55,661 bases of DNA, taken from the NCBI GenBank assembly GCA_026417875.1, contig JAOACK010000001.1, positions 33,673 through 89,333 on the forward strand, given 5' to 3'. Numbering within the stretch: position 1 is the first letter of the stretch; each line of letters opens with the position of its first letter. This document shows, in pieces, positions 16,914 through 24,895 of this stretch. The DNA is from Thermodesulfovibrionales bacterium (lineage in GTDB: Bacteria; Nitrospirota; Thermodesulfovibrionia; Thermodesulfovibrionales; CALJEL01). Both the position numbers and the translations under genes were made by a program. A model generated the notes under the pieces. It saw nothing but the letters and a program-made list of their open reading frames with translations, searched no databases and was not told the DNA's origin.

Positions 16914-16919
16914 ATTATA
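16914..16919 (-). promoter_or_regulatory. -10 box of the ABC-2 exporter operon (leaderless type)
   Basis: Perfect TATAAT on the minus strand (16919-16914), 7 bases before the ATG at 16906. No Shine-Dalgarno. It is divergent from a second such promoter at 16979-16987. Confidence 0.55.
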
Positions 16920-16978
16920 AACTAATATATCCCGCTCTCAACGAAAGAGACAGTTCTTAAAAAGTCTGTATAAATATA

Positions 16979-16987
16979 TGCTATAAT
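16979..16987 (+). promoter_or_regulatory. Extended -10 promoter of the DUF401 gene (leaderless type)
   Basis: TGC-TATAAT (16979-16987), a perfect extended -10, 7 bases before the ATG at 16995. No Shine-Dalgarno and no clear -35. Confidence 0.6.
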
Positions 16988-16994
16988 TTTATTC

Positions 16995-18191
16995 ATGCTT
17001 GACCTTATCAGGATTTTACTCGTCTTATTCTTGATTATTCTTTTTCTAAGAAAGAAGTGGCACATCGGTGTGGTGATGTCACTTGGCGCCTTTCTGCTAG
17101 CCCTTTTTTATCTTATGCCACCTAAAAAAATAATCACAGAATCCTTTAAAACACTCACATCTCCTGTTAGTCTTAAATTGCTTCTTGCCCTTTCATTTAT
17201 CAGATCCTTTGAGATGATATTAAGAGAAAAGGGATTGCTCCAGAAGATTACAGAGGCAACAGGTTCAATATTAAAAAAGAGAAAACTTGTCATTATATCC
17301 ATGCCGCTACTTATAGGTATGCTTCCCTCCCTTGGTGGAGCCTATTTTTCAGCTCCAATGGTTGAGGAATCCTCAAGGGACCTTAATCTAACCAGTGAAC
17401 ATAAGGCATACATCAATTACTGGTTCAGACATCCCTGGGAGCTCATACTTCCTCTATATCCAGGAATTGTTCTGGCTTCTGCAGTAACAAATATTCCTTT
17501 GAGAAGCTTTATTGCGGCCAACATGCTCGTTGCTATTACAATGGTCATTGCTGGCTTTTTTATAGGACTCAAAGATATCAGAGGAAGCATCCAGTCTAAA
17601 ATCAAGAAGCCCAAATTAAGTGATGTTCTTTTACCCCTTATGCCTGTTATTGCTGTAATAGGAGGGGTCTCCCTTTTTGGAATAGAACTTCACCAGGTGC
17701 TGATAGGAATTCTCATTCTGCTTATAATCTTCTATAAAGAGTCATTCAAAGGTATTTTTAGCTTACTTAAATATGGCTTTTCAAAGGATGTTTTTTTACT
17801 AATAGCTGGAGTTATGCTTCTAAAAGGCATGATGGAGGCATCAGGTGCAGTTGAAGGACTGGATAGATATTTTGTGGAAACCGGGGTGCCGGTTTTACTT
17901 ATTGCCTTTATCCTGCCATTTATCGCAGGACTTCTTACAGGTCTTGTAGTTGGTTTTATAGGAAGCACATTTCCGCTCTTAATTGCAATGGCAGGTAAGG
18001 ACCTCTCTATTTTAGCCTTTGCCTTTGTGTCCGGTTATGCAGGGGTATTGCTCTCACCAGTACATCTCTGTCTTGTTCTTACCAGGGAATATTTTAAAGC
18101 TGATATGGCAGGAGTTTATAAAAGACTGCTTCCAGGTATAATGCTCATGCTTCTGAGCTCAATAGCGGTATATTATGCTTTTAAATCTTAA
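16995..18191 (+). CDS. DUF401 family integral membrane protein
   Basis: 398 residues with about ten to twelve membrane segments. Features such as MLPSLGGAYFSAPMVEE (near 111-127), the RHPWELILPLYPG segment (near 149-161) and the C-terminal SGYAGVLLSPVHLCLVLTREYF match DUF401, a family related to ion/organic-anion transporters of the IT superfamily. Probable transporter with no known substrate. The end overlaps truB by 17 bases, so the two are cotranscribed although unrelated in function. Confidence 0.78.
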   Translation: MLDLIRILLVLFLIILFLRKKWHIGVVMSLGAFLLALFYLMPPKKIITESFKTLTSPVSLKLLLALSFIRSFEMILREKGLLQKITEATGSILKKRKLVIISMPLLIGMLPSLGGAYFSAPMVEESSRDLNLTSEHKAYINYWFRHPWELILPLYPGIVLASAVTNIPLRSFIAANMLVAITMVIAGFFIGLKDIRGSIQSKIKKPKLSDVLLPLMPVIAVIGGVSLFGIELHQVLIGILILLIIFYKESFKGIFSLLKYGFSKDVFLLIAGVMLLKGMMEASGAVEGLDRYFVETGVPVLLIAFILPFIAGLLTGLVVGFIGSTFPLLIAMAGKDLSILAFAFVSGYAGVLLSPVHLCLVLTREYFKADMAGVYKRLLPGIMLMLLSSIAVYYAFKS

Positions 18192-19029
18192 TAAACCCAG
18201 AGGTATAACCTCTCAGGATGCTGTAACTGCTGTCAAAAGGATCCTCAGGATAAAAAAGGCAGGACATACAGGAACCCTTGATCCTATAGCAACAGGCGTG
18301 CTTGTTATATGCCTTGAAAAGTCAACAAGATTTGCTGGTTATTATAGCAATCTTGATAAAGAATATATTATCACGATGAAGCTCGGAGAGAGGACAGATA
18401 CCTTTGATGCAGAGGGAAAGGTAATAGACAGAAAGGAAAACTTCTCTGTATCAGAAAAAATCTTCGTGGATACCATAAAAAAATTTGAAGGAAAACAGTT
18501 ACAGAAGGTGCCGTACTTTTCAGCGGCTAAAAGAGAAGGGATTCCTCTTTACAGGCTTGCAAGAAAGGGGGTGGAGTTCGAAAGACCTCTTAAGGAGGTG
18601 AATATTTATAATATTGAACTCCTTGAATTCAATCTACCCCTGATAAAAATACGAGTTAGCTGTTCAAAGGGTACATATGTAAGAACACTTGTGGATGATA
18701 TCGGTCTTCATCTTGGCACCTTTGCCCATATAACAGATTTGGTGAGAACAGCAGTGGGTTTTTTTAGGATTGAGGATTCCTTCGGCCTAGAAGACCTGAA
18801 AGCAGGAAGATACAAACTCCTTCCACCAGATTCTGGTTTAACAGAATTTCCTGATATTAGGCTCAGAGAGGCACAGGCAGATGCAATAAGGCACGGAATG
18901 TTTATAGACCTCCCATCAAACATTAAATTAATAGAAGGTAATCTTGTCAGACTTTATGATGAAAAAGGATTTCTAGGTCTGGGTAAGGTCAGGGCTGGAA
19001 GGATAAAACCTGAAAGGTTGATATCTTGA
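18175..19029 (+). CDS. truB: tRNA pseudouridine(55) synthase TruB
   Basis: 284 residues, normal length. It starts LNLNKPRGITSQDAV and has the catalytic Asp36 in HTGTLDPIATGVL. The central KRFEG-like helix is here KKFEGKQLQKVP, followed by YSAAKR-like YFSAAKREG and the CSKGTYVRTL motif. It converts U55 to pseudouridine in the T-arm of nearly all tRNAs. The start lies inside the DUF401 gene (17-base overlap). The rplM-rpsI pair follows after a ~60-base gap containing TTGACT (19025-19030) and TATAAT (19032-19037), a possible but poorly spaced promoter. Confidence 0.95.
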   Translation: MLLNLNKPRGITSQDAVTAVKRILRIKKAGHTGTLDPIATGVLVICLEKSTRFAGYYSNLDKEYIITMKLGERTDTFDAEGKVIDRKENFSVSEKIFVDTIKKFEGKQLQKVPYFSAAKREGIPLYRLARKGVEFERPLKEVNIYNIELLEFNLPLIKIRVSCSKGTYVRTLVDDIGLHLGTFAHITDLVRTAVGFFRIEDSFGLEDLKAGRYKLLPPDSGLTEFPDIRLREAQADAIRHGMFIDLPSNIKLIEGNLVRLYDEKGFLGLGKVRAGRIKPERLIS

Positions 19030-19089
19030 CTTATAATATCCATTTGAATTATCATAATTTTCTATCAAATTTCTTTTTAAGGAGTGGTT

Positions 19090-19521
19090 ATGAAGACTGC
19101 CTTTATTAAAGAATCAGAAGTAGAAAGAAAATGGTATCTTGTTGATGCTGATGGAGCAACCCTTGGAAGGCTTGCATCCCGCATAGCCCACTATCTGAGG
19201 GGCAAGCATAAACCCACCTTCACTCCTAATGCAGATACAGGAGATTTTATAATAGTTATCAACGCTGAAAAGGTAAGACTAACAGGGAAAAAACTCACTG
19301 AAAAAATTTATTACTGGCACTCGGGTTACAGAGGCGGTCTGAAGGCAGCCACTCCAAAGGAGATACTTGAAAAGAACCCGGAAAGATTGATAAAAGATGC
19401 CGTATGGGGAATGCTACCCAAGGGAAGACTCGGAAGACAGATGTTTAAAAAACTCAAAGTTTATAAAGGTCCTGAGCATCCCCATTCTGCTCAGAAACCT
19501 GAAAAACTGGATATCAGGTAA
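19090..19521 (+). CDS. rplM: 50S ribosomal protein L13
   Basis: 143 residues from the ATG 5 bases after AAGGAG; the earlier GTG at 19084 overlaps the ribosome site and is rejected. Typical L13 blocks: [16 protein letters not shown] near the start, [28 protein letters not shown] and [11 protein letters not shown]. It binds 23S rRNA early in large-subunit assembly. Followed after 14 bases by rpsI, the universal bacterial pair. Confidence 0.97.
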   Translation: MKTAFIKESEVERKWYLVDADGATLGRLASRIAHYLRGKHKPTFTPNADTGDFIIVINAEKVRLTGKKLTEKIYYWHSGYRGGLKAATPKEILEKNPERLIKDAVWGMLPKGRLGRQMFKKLKVYKGPEHPHSAQKPEKLDIR

Positions 19522-19535
19522 GCGGAGGGATAGAT

Positions 19536-19925
19536 ATGAAAATTGCCTATAATGCTACTGGAAGAAGAAAAAGATCTATTGCAAGGGTATGGCTTAAACC
19601 CGGGACTGGAACTATACTTGTGAATCATCAACCGGTTGACTCCTATTTTCCAAGGGAAACTCTGAGAATGGTCATAAGACAGCCTCTTGAAATAACAGGC
19701 ACATTGAATAAATATGACATATATGCACTTGTTGAGGGTGGTGGACTTTCAGGACAGGCAGGGGCCTTAAGGCATGGTATTGCAAGAGCACTCGTTAAAC
19801 TTGATGCTGACCTCAAGGTGAGACTCAAGAAAGAAGGTCTTCTCACCAGAGACCCGAGAGAAGTAGAAAGAAAGAAATACGGTCAGAAAAAGGCAAGAAA
19901 GAGATTCCAGTTCTCAAAGAGGTAA
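19536..19925 (+). CDS. rpsI: 30S ribosomal protein S9
   Basis: 129 residues with a GGAGGG ribosome site. It starts with [17 protein letters not shown] and has [19 protein letters not shown], a conserved S9 block, then the basic tail ending [12 protein letters not shown] that reaches the P-site tRNA. Located directly after rplM. Confidence 0.97.
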   Translation: MKIAYNATGRRKRSIARVWLKPGTGTILVNHQPVDSYFPRETLRMVIRQPLEITGTLNKYDIYALVEGGGLSGQAGALRHGIARALVKLDADLKVRLKKEGLLTRDPREVERKKYGQKKARKRFQFSKR

Positions 19926-19954
19926 TCGTTCAATCTCAATACAGTATCAGATAT

Positions 19955-20989
19955 ATGTTTTCAGTTGCTATATGCGGAGGAAGTGGTTACACAGGTGTTG
20001 AACTTTTAAGACTCCTGCTACAGCATCCAGATGTAGAGATAAAAGTTCTCACATCTGAAAAATCAGCAGGTAAAAAAATTTATGAGGTCTTTCCGCACCT
20101 GAAAGGAATTTCTGATCTCACCCTTGAACCACTTGAAAAGGAAAGTATAAAAGACAGGGCTGATATATTTTTTCTTGCTCTTCCTCATGGAACATCTCAG
20201 GAAGTAGCAGATTATCTGATCAAAAATGGCAAAAAGGTTATAGATCTCTCAGCAGACTATAGACTGAAAGATCCTAATATTTATGAACAATGGTATAAAA
20301 CACCCCATAGATTCGTTGATACTCTTTCGCAGGCTGTCTATGGATTACCTGAATTATACAGAGAAAAGATTAAAAAAGCCTCTCTCATAGCAAATCCAGG
20401 TTGCTATCCAACAGGTGCAATACTTGCCCTTTATCCAGCATTAAAGGCTGGTATTATTGATGAAAGCACAATCATCATAGACGCCAAATCAGGAGTATCA
20501 GGAGCTGGAAGGAAAGCAGAGCTCAATTATTCTTTTTCAGAGGTGAATGAATCATTCAGAGCATACGGTATAACAAATCACAGACATACTCCTGAAATAG
20601 AACAGATAATTAACGAGATATCAGGTAGATCTGTAAGAATAAATTTTACACCCCATCTCCTTCCCCTAGACAGGGGGATACTCACAACAGCCTATGTAAA
20701 ACTTAAAAAAGATATCTCAGAGGATGATATACTTCACCTCTACAGAGAAGCATATAAAATGGAGTTATTTATAAGAATTACTGATCATCTTCCTGACATA
20801 AAATATGTAAGGGGTATAAACTTCTGTGATATTAAACCGGTGGTGAATAAAAGAACAGGCACGCTAATAGTGGTGTCAGCAATAGATAACCTTGTGAAGG
20901 GCGCAGCCGGTCAGGCAATACAGAACATGAACATTATCCTCGGCATCGAAGAGACAAAAGGACTGAGAGGTATCTCGCTTTTCCCATGA
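19955..20989 (+). CDS. argC: N-acetyl-gamma-glutamyl-phosphate reductase
   Basis: 344 residues. NADP-binding GGSGYTGVELLRL near 8-20, then LALPHG near 74-79, and catalytic Cys150 in ANPGCYPTGAIL. The C-terminal half has the HRHTPEIEQ motif. It catalyses the third step of arginine synthesis. It begins 29 bases after rpsI without a clear Shine-Dalgarno and overlaps argJ by 4 bases. Confidence 0.95.
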   Translation: MFSVAICGGSGYTGVELLRLLLQHPDVEIKVLTSEKSAGKKIYEVFPHLKGISDLTLEPLEKESIKDRADIFFLALPHGTSQEVADYLIKNGKKVIDLSADYRLKDPNIYEQWYKTPHRFVDTLSQAVYGLPELYREKIKKASLIANPGCYPTGAILALYPALKAGIIDESTIIIDAKSGVSGAGRKAELNYSFSEVNESFRAYGITNHRHTPEIEQIINEISGRSVRINFTPHLLPLDRGILTTAYVKLKKDISEDDILHLYREAYKMELFIRITDHLPDIKYVRGINFCDIKPVVNKRTGTLIVVSAIDNLVKGAAGQAIQNMNIILGIEETKGLRGISLFP

Positions 20990-22173
20990 GTATAAAGATA
21001 CCAAGAGGTTTTAAATTTGCGGTAACAGAGGCTGCTATAAAAAGGCCTGGCAGGAAAGATCTCGCCCTTATCTACTCAGATGTGGAGGCTACTGCTTTTG
21101 CAGTTTTCACAAAGAATCTAATCAAGGCAGCTCCTGTTAAGATCGCAATGAAAAAAATTCCCTCCCAGAAAGCAAGAATTATTATTGCAAACAGTGGTAA
21201 TGCAAATGCCTGTACAGGAAAAAAAGGTCTGGAAGATACCCAGGAGATTATAAGGCTGATATCAAAGGGGCTCGGAGTGGATGAACGATATATCTATCCT
21301 GCTTCAACTGGCGTTATAGGAATCCCGCTACCCATGGAGAGAATAAAATCTGCTATTCCGGGTCTGATAGCCGGTCTCGGCAGGTCAACCTTTGAGGATG
21401 TTGCGAGAGCCATAATGACAACTGATACCTTTCCAAAATACATATCCACTGAACTTAAGATCGGTACCGAGACAGGAACAATCTCAGCTATTGCTAAAGG
21501 TGCTGGCATGATAAACCCCTCAATGGCCACCATGCTATGTTTTATTATCACTGATCTATCTGTTGAAAGAATCAGCCTGGCAAAGGCTTTAAAGGAAGCA
21601 GTTGACCTTACCTTTAACAGGATTACCATTGATGGCGCAACCTCAACAAATGATATGGTTATGATCATGGCAAACTCCCTTGCAGGAAATGATACAATAA
21701 CATTAAAATCCAGATTTTACAAAGATTTCAAAAACTCCCTTATTTCTGTCACAGAAGAGCTTGCAAGGATGATTGTTAAAGACGGTGAAGGTGCAACGAA
21801 GAGTATAAAGGTTATTGTAAAGGGAGCGACTAGCAAAAAAGATGCAGAACTTGCAGCAAGGGCAGTAGCCAATTCCCTGCTTGTAAAAACAGCTCTCTAT
21901 GGAAATGATGCAAACTGGGGAAGGATAATGGCAAGTTTGGGTGCATCAGGAGCAAAGGTCCTGGAAGAACGTATTGATATATATTTTAATCATCTTCAGA
22001 TTGTAAAAAGGGGTCTGAGTGCAGGGAATGATTCTACCGCAAATGAACTACTTAAGACTTCAAAAGAGCTTAATATAATTATAGATCTCGGCGTCGGTCA
22101 GGAGGACTTCACGGTGCTGACCTGCGACCTTTCTGAAGATTATGTAAGAATAAACGCCACATACAGGACATAG
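20986..22173 (+). CDS. argJ: Glutamate N-acetyltransferase / amino-acid acetyltransferase (bifunctional ArgJ)
   Basis: 395 residues. The self-cleavage site is ATMLCF with the nucleophile Thr182 (KGAGMINPSMATMLCF region); cleavage before it gives the alpha and beta chains. NSGNANACTG (69-78) forms the oxyanion region. It recycles the acetyl group in the arginine pathway and, if bifunctional, also makes N-acetylglutamate from acetyl-CoA. It overlaps argC by 4 bases (ATGA). Whether it is mono- or bifunctional cannot be read from the sequence alone. Confidence 0.94.
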   Translation: MSIKIPRGFKFAVTEAAIKRPGRKDLALIYSDVEATAFAVFTKNLIKAAPVKIAMKKIPSQKARIIIANSGNANACTGKKGLEDTQEIIRLISKGLGVDERYIYPASTGVIGIPLPMERIKSAIPGLIAGLGRSTFEDVARAIMTTDTFPKYISTELKIGTETGTISAIAKGAGMINPSMATMLCFIITDLSVERISLAKALKEAVDLTFNRITIDGATSTNDMVMIMANSLAGNDTITLKSRFYKDFKNSLISVTEELARMIVKDGEGATKSIKVIVKGATSKKDAELAARAVANSLLVKTALYGNDANWGRIMASLGASGAKVLEERIDIYFNHLQIVKRGLSAGNDSTANELLKTSKELNIIIDLGVGQEDFTVLTCDLSEDYVRINATYRT

Positions 22174-22186
22174 TTTCAATTTATAA

Positions 22187-23344
22187 ATGGAGGTTCTTTA
22201 TTTAAAAAAAACTTCACGCATTCTTTCAGGCCATCTGTGGGTTTTTAAACAGGAAATAGATAGTTCAATAAAAAATTATAAACCAGGCTCTATTGTTGAG
22301 CTCAGGGACAGAAAAGAACAATTCCTGGGTATCGGTTATATCAATCCTTATTCTAATATTGCTGTACGGGTCCTCACAAGAAGAAAAGAAAAAATAAATT
22401 CTATTTTTTTTGAAAAAAGGATCAGGGAAGCCATTTCTTACAGAGAAAGATTTTTGCCTGATACAGAGTCATGCAGGCTAATATATAGCGAATCCGATCT
22501 CCTTTCAGGTCTTATAGTGGATAAGTACTCTGACTGGCTTGTTATCCAGAGTCTTACAGCAGGTATGGATAGGTTCCTTCCTCAGATAATCGAAATCCTT
22601 GATACCTTAATAAAACCTTCTACCATATTTGTTAAAAATGACGCTCCCTCAAGGGTTCTTGAGGGTCTTGAATTAAAAACAGAGTTTCTGAAAGGCACAG
22701 GAGAATCCTTTCCGGTGATTAGAGAAGGCCATATACTCTTAAAAATTGACCCTGTTCACGGTCAGAAGACAGGTTTTTTTCTTGACCAGAGAGAGAACAG
22801 ATTAGCCCTTTCAGATTTTATAAAAGGAGGAAAGGGGCTTGATCTTTTCTGCTACACAGGTGCCTGGGGACTGCAGCTTGCAAAAAATGGAGCACATGTG
22901 CTCTTTATTGATGACTCGGAGAGAGCACTCTCACTGGCAAAGGAAAATGCAGAACTGAATGGGCTTTCTGAAAGATGCACTTTTCTAAAAGCTGATGTCT
23001 TTGACTTTCTCTCAAAACATTCTGATGAAAAATTTGATTTCATTGTTCTTGATCCGCCTGCCTTTGTTAAGACAAAGACAAAGATAGAAGAGGCCCTGAA
23101 GGGCTATAGATTTATCAACAGCACTTGTATGCGACTTCTTAAAAAAGATGGAATACTTGCAACATCCTCATGCTCCCATCATATATCAAGAGAACTCTTT
23201 TTTGACTTATTAAGACAAGCAGCAAGGGGTGCTGGAAGGACAATAAGATTGATTGAATTCCGCTCACAGGCAAAGGATCACCCGGTGCTACTCCATGTTC
23301 CTGAAACAGAATACCTCAAGTGTGCAATTCTTCAGGTTTTATAA
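22187..23344 (+). CDS. rlmI: Class I SAM-dependent rRNA methyltransferase, RlmI/YccW family
   Basis: 385 residues, family length. N-terminal PUA domain (about 1-75, with SGHLWVFKQEI), then the methyltransferase with KTGFFLDQRENR (about 193-204), SAM site GLDLFCYTGAWGLQLA (about 218-233), and catalytic-face FIVLDPPAFVK followed by CSHH. RlmI methylates C1962 of 23S rRNA in E. coli; relatives may hit nearby bases, so the exact site is inferred. Last gene before the terminator at 23470-23511. Confidence 0.85.
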   Translation: MEVLYLKKTSRILSGHLWVFKQEIDSSIKNYKPGSIVELRDRKEQFLGIGYINPYSNIAVRVLTRRKEKINSIFFEKRIREAISYRERFLPDTESCRLIYSESDLLSGLIVDKYSDWLVIQSLTAGMDRFLPQIIEILDTLIKPSTIFVKNDAPSRVLEGLELKTEFLKGTGESFPVIREGHILLKIDPVHGQKTGFFLDQRENRLALSDFIKGGKGLDLFCYTGAWGLQLAKNGAHVLFIDDSERALSLAKENAELNGLSERCTFLKADVFDFLSKHSDEKFDFIVLDPPAFVKTKTKIEEALKGYRFINSTCMRLLKKDGILATSSCSHHISRELFFDLLRQAARGAGRTIRLIEFRSQAKDHPVLLHVPETEYLKCAILQVL

Positions 23345-23392
23345 GTCTTTGATTTTTAGCAATTTTTTAGACTTTCTAAAATTATAATTTGA

Positions 23393-23440
23393 TATAATCT
23401 AAACTTAATGCTTGACAATTAGCTAAATTTCTGATATTAA
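23393..23440 (+). promoter_or_regulatory. Promoter region of the candidate small RNA
   Basis: TTGACA (23412-23417), 17-base spacer, and TATTAA (23435-23440) preceded by TGA, an extended -10. A second extended -10 (TGA-TATAAT, 23390-23398) lies upstream, and another TATAAT at 23441-23446. It points rightward, with no reading frame in front of it before the terminator. Confidence 0.5.
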
Positions 23441-23446
23441 TATAAT

Positions 23447-23511
23447 CAAACGCCTCGTTACCTCCCCTTAGGCTGCCTGTCCAATTCCCACGGACGGTAG
23501 CCTCTTTTTTA
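23447..23511 (+). ncRNA. Candidate ~65 nt small RNA with CCUCCCC segment
   Basis: Sequence between a TTGACA/TATTAA promoter and a strong terminator. The predicted RNA has a single-stranded 5' part containing TTACCTCCCCTTAGG and a 3' terminator hairpin. CCUCC is the anti-Shine-Dalgarno core, so the free 5' part could pair with GGAGG ribosome sites. No open reading frame fits. It could also be only the terminator of the arg-rlmI operon with a chance promoter. Ends are estimates. Confidence 0.4.
23470..23511 (+). terminator. Rho-independent terminator
   Basis: Stem AGGCTGCC/GGTAGCCT (8 pairs, one G-U), then GTCC/GGAC (4 pairs) after a single bulged T, a 9-base loop, then CTTTTTT. It ends rightward transcription from argCJ-rlmI and/or the candidate small RNA. 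On the minus strand no T-run follows the hairpin. Confidence 0.85.
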
Positions 23512-24642
23512 TGATAAGGTTGATAAATTATACTTTCTTGTTCCCAGACCCAGTCTCTCAGCTTCCTCTATCTGAAGGATATAAGGTTTTTTATGAAGAC
23601 CAAGGAGTATATCATCACCAGGCTTTATACCCATGTCCTCTGCAAGTGACTGCGGTAAAGGGGCTTTTCCGGTGATAAGGTCAAGGCTTGCCTGCTCAAT
23701 TGCGACTATATCATCGGAAATAAGGATACCCTGATCCTGAATTACTGGCACCTCAGCAGCCGGCATGCAGTCACACTCAGGCTGAATCTCTGTAAGAAAA
23801 TTAATATAAATAACCTTTCCGGGCTTGAAGGTGCTGAGAACTGCCATGGCAGCCTCTGCAAGAGACCTCATAAAAAGCTCATCATCTCCTGGAAGCATAA
23901 GTGCTCCCTCAGGACATACCCTTGTACACCTGCCACATCTCCAGCACCTTTCATCATCATAGGAGAATTCACCCTCTTTAAATTCAATACACTCAAGAGG
24001 ACATATCTCCTCGCACTGAAGACAGAGCTCGCATTTCTCTTTATCCCATATAAGCATCCCCTCTCCTATGGTATGCATTGCACCCCTTCCGCATTTCCAG
24101 CCGCAGTGTCTGTGAGCACCACTCACAGCACCCATAGCGAGGTTTTTAATAGCACCTCCGAAACCTGCATTTATATGACCCTTAAAATGGCTGCAAACCA
24201 CCATGGCAGGAACGTCATAAATTACAGAGGCAACAGCAATCTCTCCAAGTATCTCACCAGCCTTAACCATAATATTGTCATTTCCGTAAAGTCCGTCAGC
24301 AAGCACCACAGGTGCACCGCAGGAAAGATGATTTATTCCATTCTGGTTTGCCACCTCAAGATAATCAAGACCCTTTATCCTCACAGTGTCAGTTATAAAA
24401 GGCTTTGCACCGATACTCTTCAGGCCCTCTACTACCTTTCTCAGAAAAACAGGTCTTACTATTCTGTGAGCTCCGTCAGAACCAAAATGGGTTTTTATGG
24501 CAACCCATTCACCCTTTTCAAAGTAATTATTGAGATTTATCTCTTTAAGAAGTCTTTCAAGTTTACCGGGAAGGCTTTCTGAATATTTCCATTTCTTAAC
24601 CCTTGCAGAAGCAAAATAAACATTAGCGACCTTTTCAGCCAT
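23509..24642 (-). CDS. DUF362 domain protein with two [4Fe-4S] ferredoxin motifs
   Basis: 377 residues. DUF362 core: KTHFGSDG (50-57), then HFKGHINAGFGGAIKNLAMG (about 152-171). Two 4Fe-4S sites follow: C204/207/210/214 in CELCLQCEEICP and C233/236/239/243 in CWRCGRCTRVCP. Members are common in anaerobes; their reaction is not known, and they are usually described as iron-sulfur or uncharacterised proteins. It overlaps a small membrane protein gene by 8 bases and is the last gene of a seven-gene minus-strand run. Confidence 0.85.
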   Translation of the reverse strand: MAEKVANVYFASARVKKWKYSESLPGKLERLLKEINLNNYFEKGEWVAIKTHFGSDGAHRIVRPVFLRKVVEGLKSIGAKPFITDTVRIKGLDYLEVANQNGINHLSCGAPVVLADGLYGNDNIMVKAGEILGEIAVASVIYDVPAMVVCSHFKGHINAGFGGAIKNLAMGAVSGAHRHCGWKCGRGAMHTIGEGMLIWDKEKCELCLQCEEICPLECIEFKEGEFSYDDERCWRCGRCTRVCPEGALMLPGDDELFMRSLAEAAMAVLSTFKPGKVIYINFLTEIQPECDCMPAAEVPVIQDQGILISDDIVAIEQASLDLITGKAPLPQSLAEDMGIKPGDDILLGLHKKPYILQIEEAERLGLGTRKYNLSTLS

Positions 24643-24895
24643 TTTTTTCCCCCGAAAGTTTATTGTAAATAATCCCGATTAAGAAACCGCTAACAAGACC
24701 ATCAACGAAACCATAGATAAGCCCGAGAAAACTTCCAAGAGGACTTATTCTGTAACCAGGATATATAGAACCTGCAAGCACTTCAAGAAAAAGCTTTCCA
24801 TATCCGGTGTAATAGGAAAGCCAGGTAGTAATGAATAGAGATAATCCCCATACAATACCTATACTCATTCCAATATAAAGAGGTCTAAGTTTCAT
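24635..24895 (-). CDS. Small membrane protein (86 aa), unknown
   Basis: Two to three hydrophobic segments (about 8-28 and 50-78) joined by YTGYGKLFLEVLAGSIYPGY, with Gly and aromatic residues. I recognise no family with confidence. It is set between the radical SAM gene (overlap 11 bases) and the DUF362 gene (overlap 8 bases), so it is translated with them and may anchor or serve them at the membrane. Both overlaps and the clean membrane pattern support a real gene. Confidence 0.65.
   Translation of the reverse strand: MKLRPLYIGMSIGIVWGLSLFITTWLSYYTGYGKLFLEVLAGSIYPGYRISPLGSFLGLIYGFVDGLVSGFLIGIIYNKLSGEKNG

Noticed and set aside
23470-23509. Terminator for the minus-strand DUF362 gene
   Set aside because: The hairpin lies after its stop, but no T-run follows on the minus strand.
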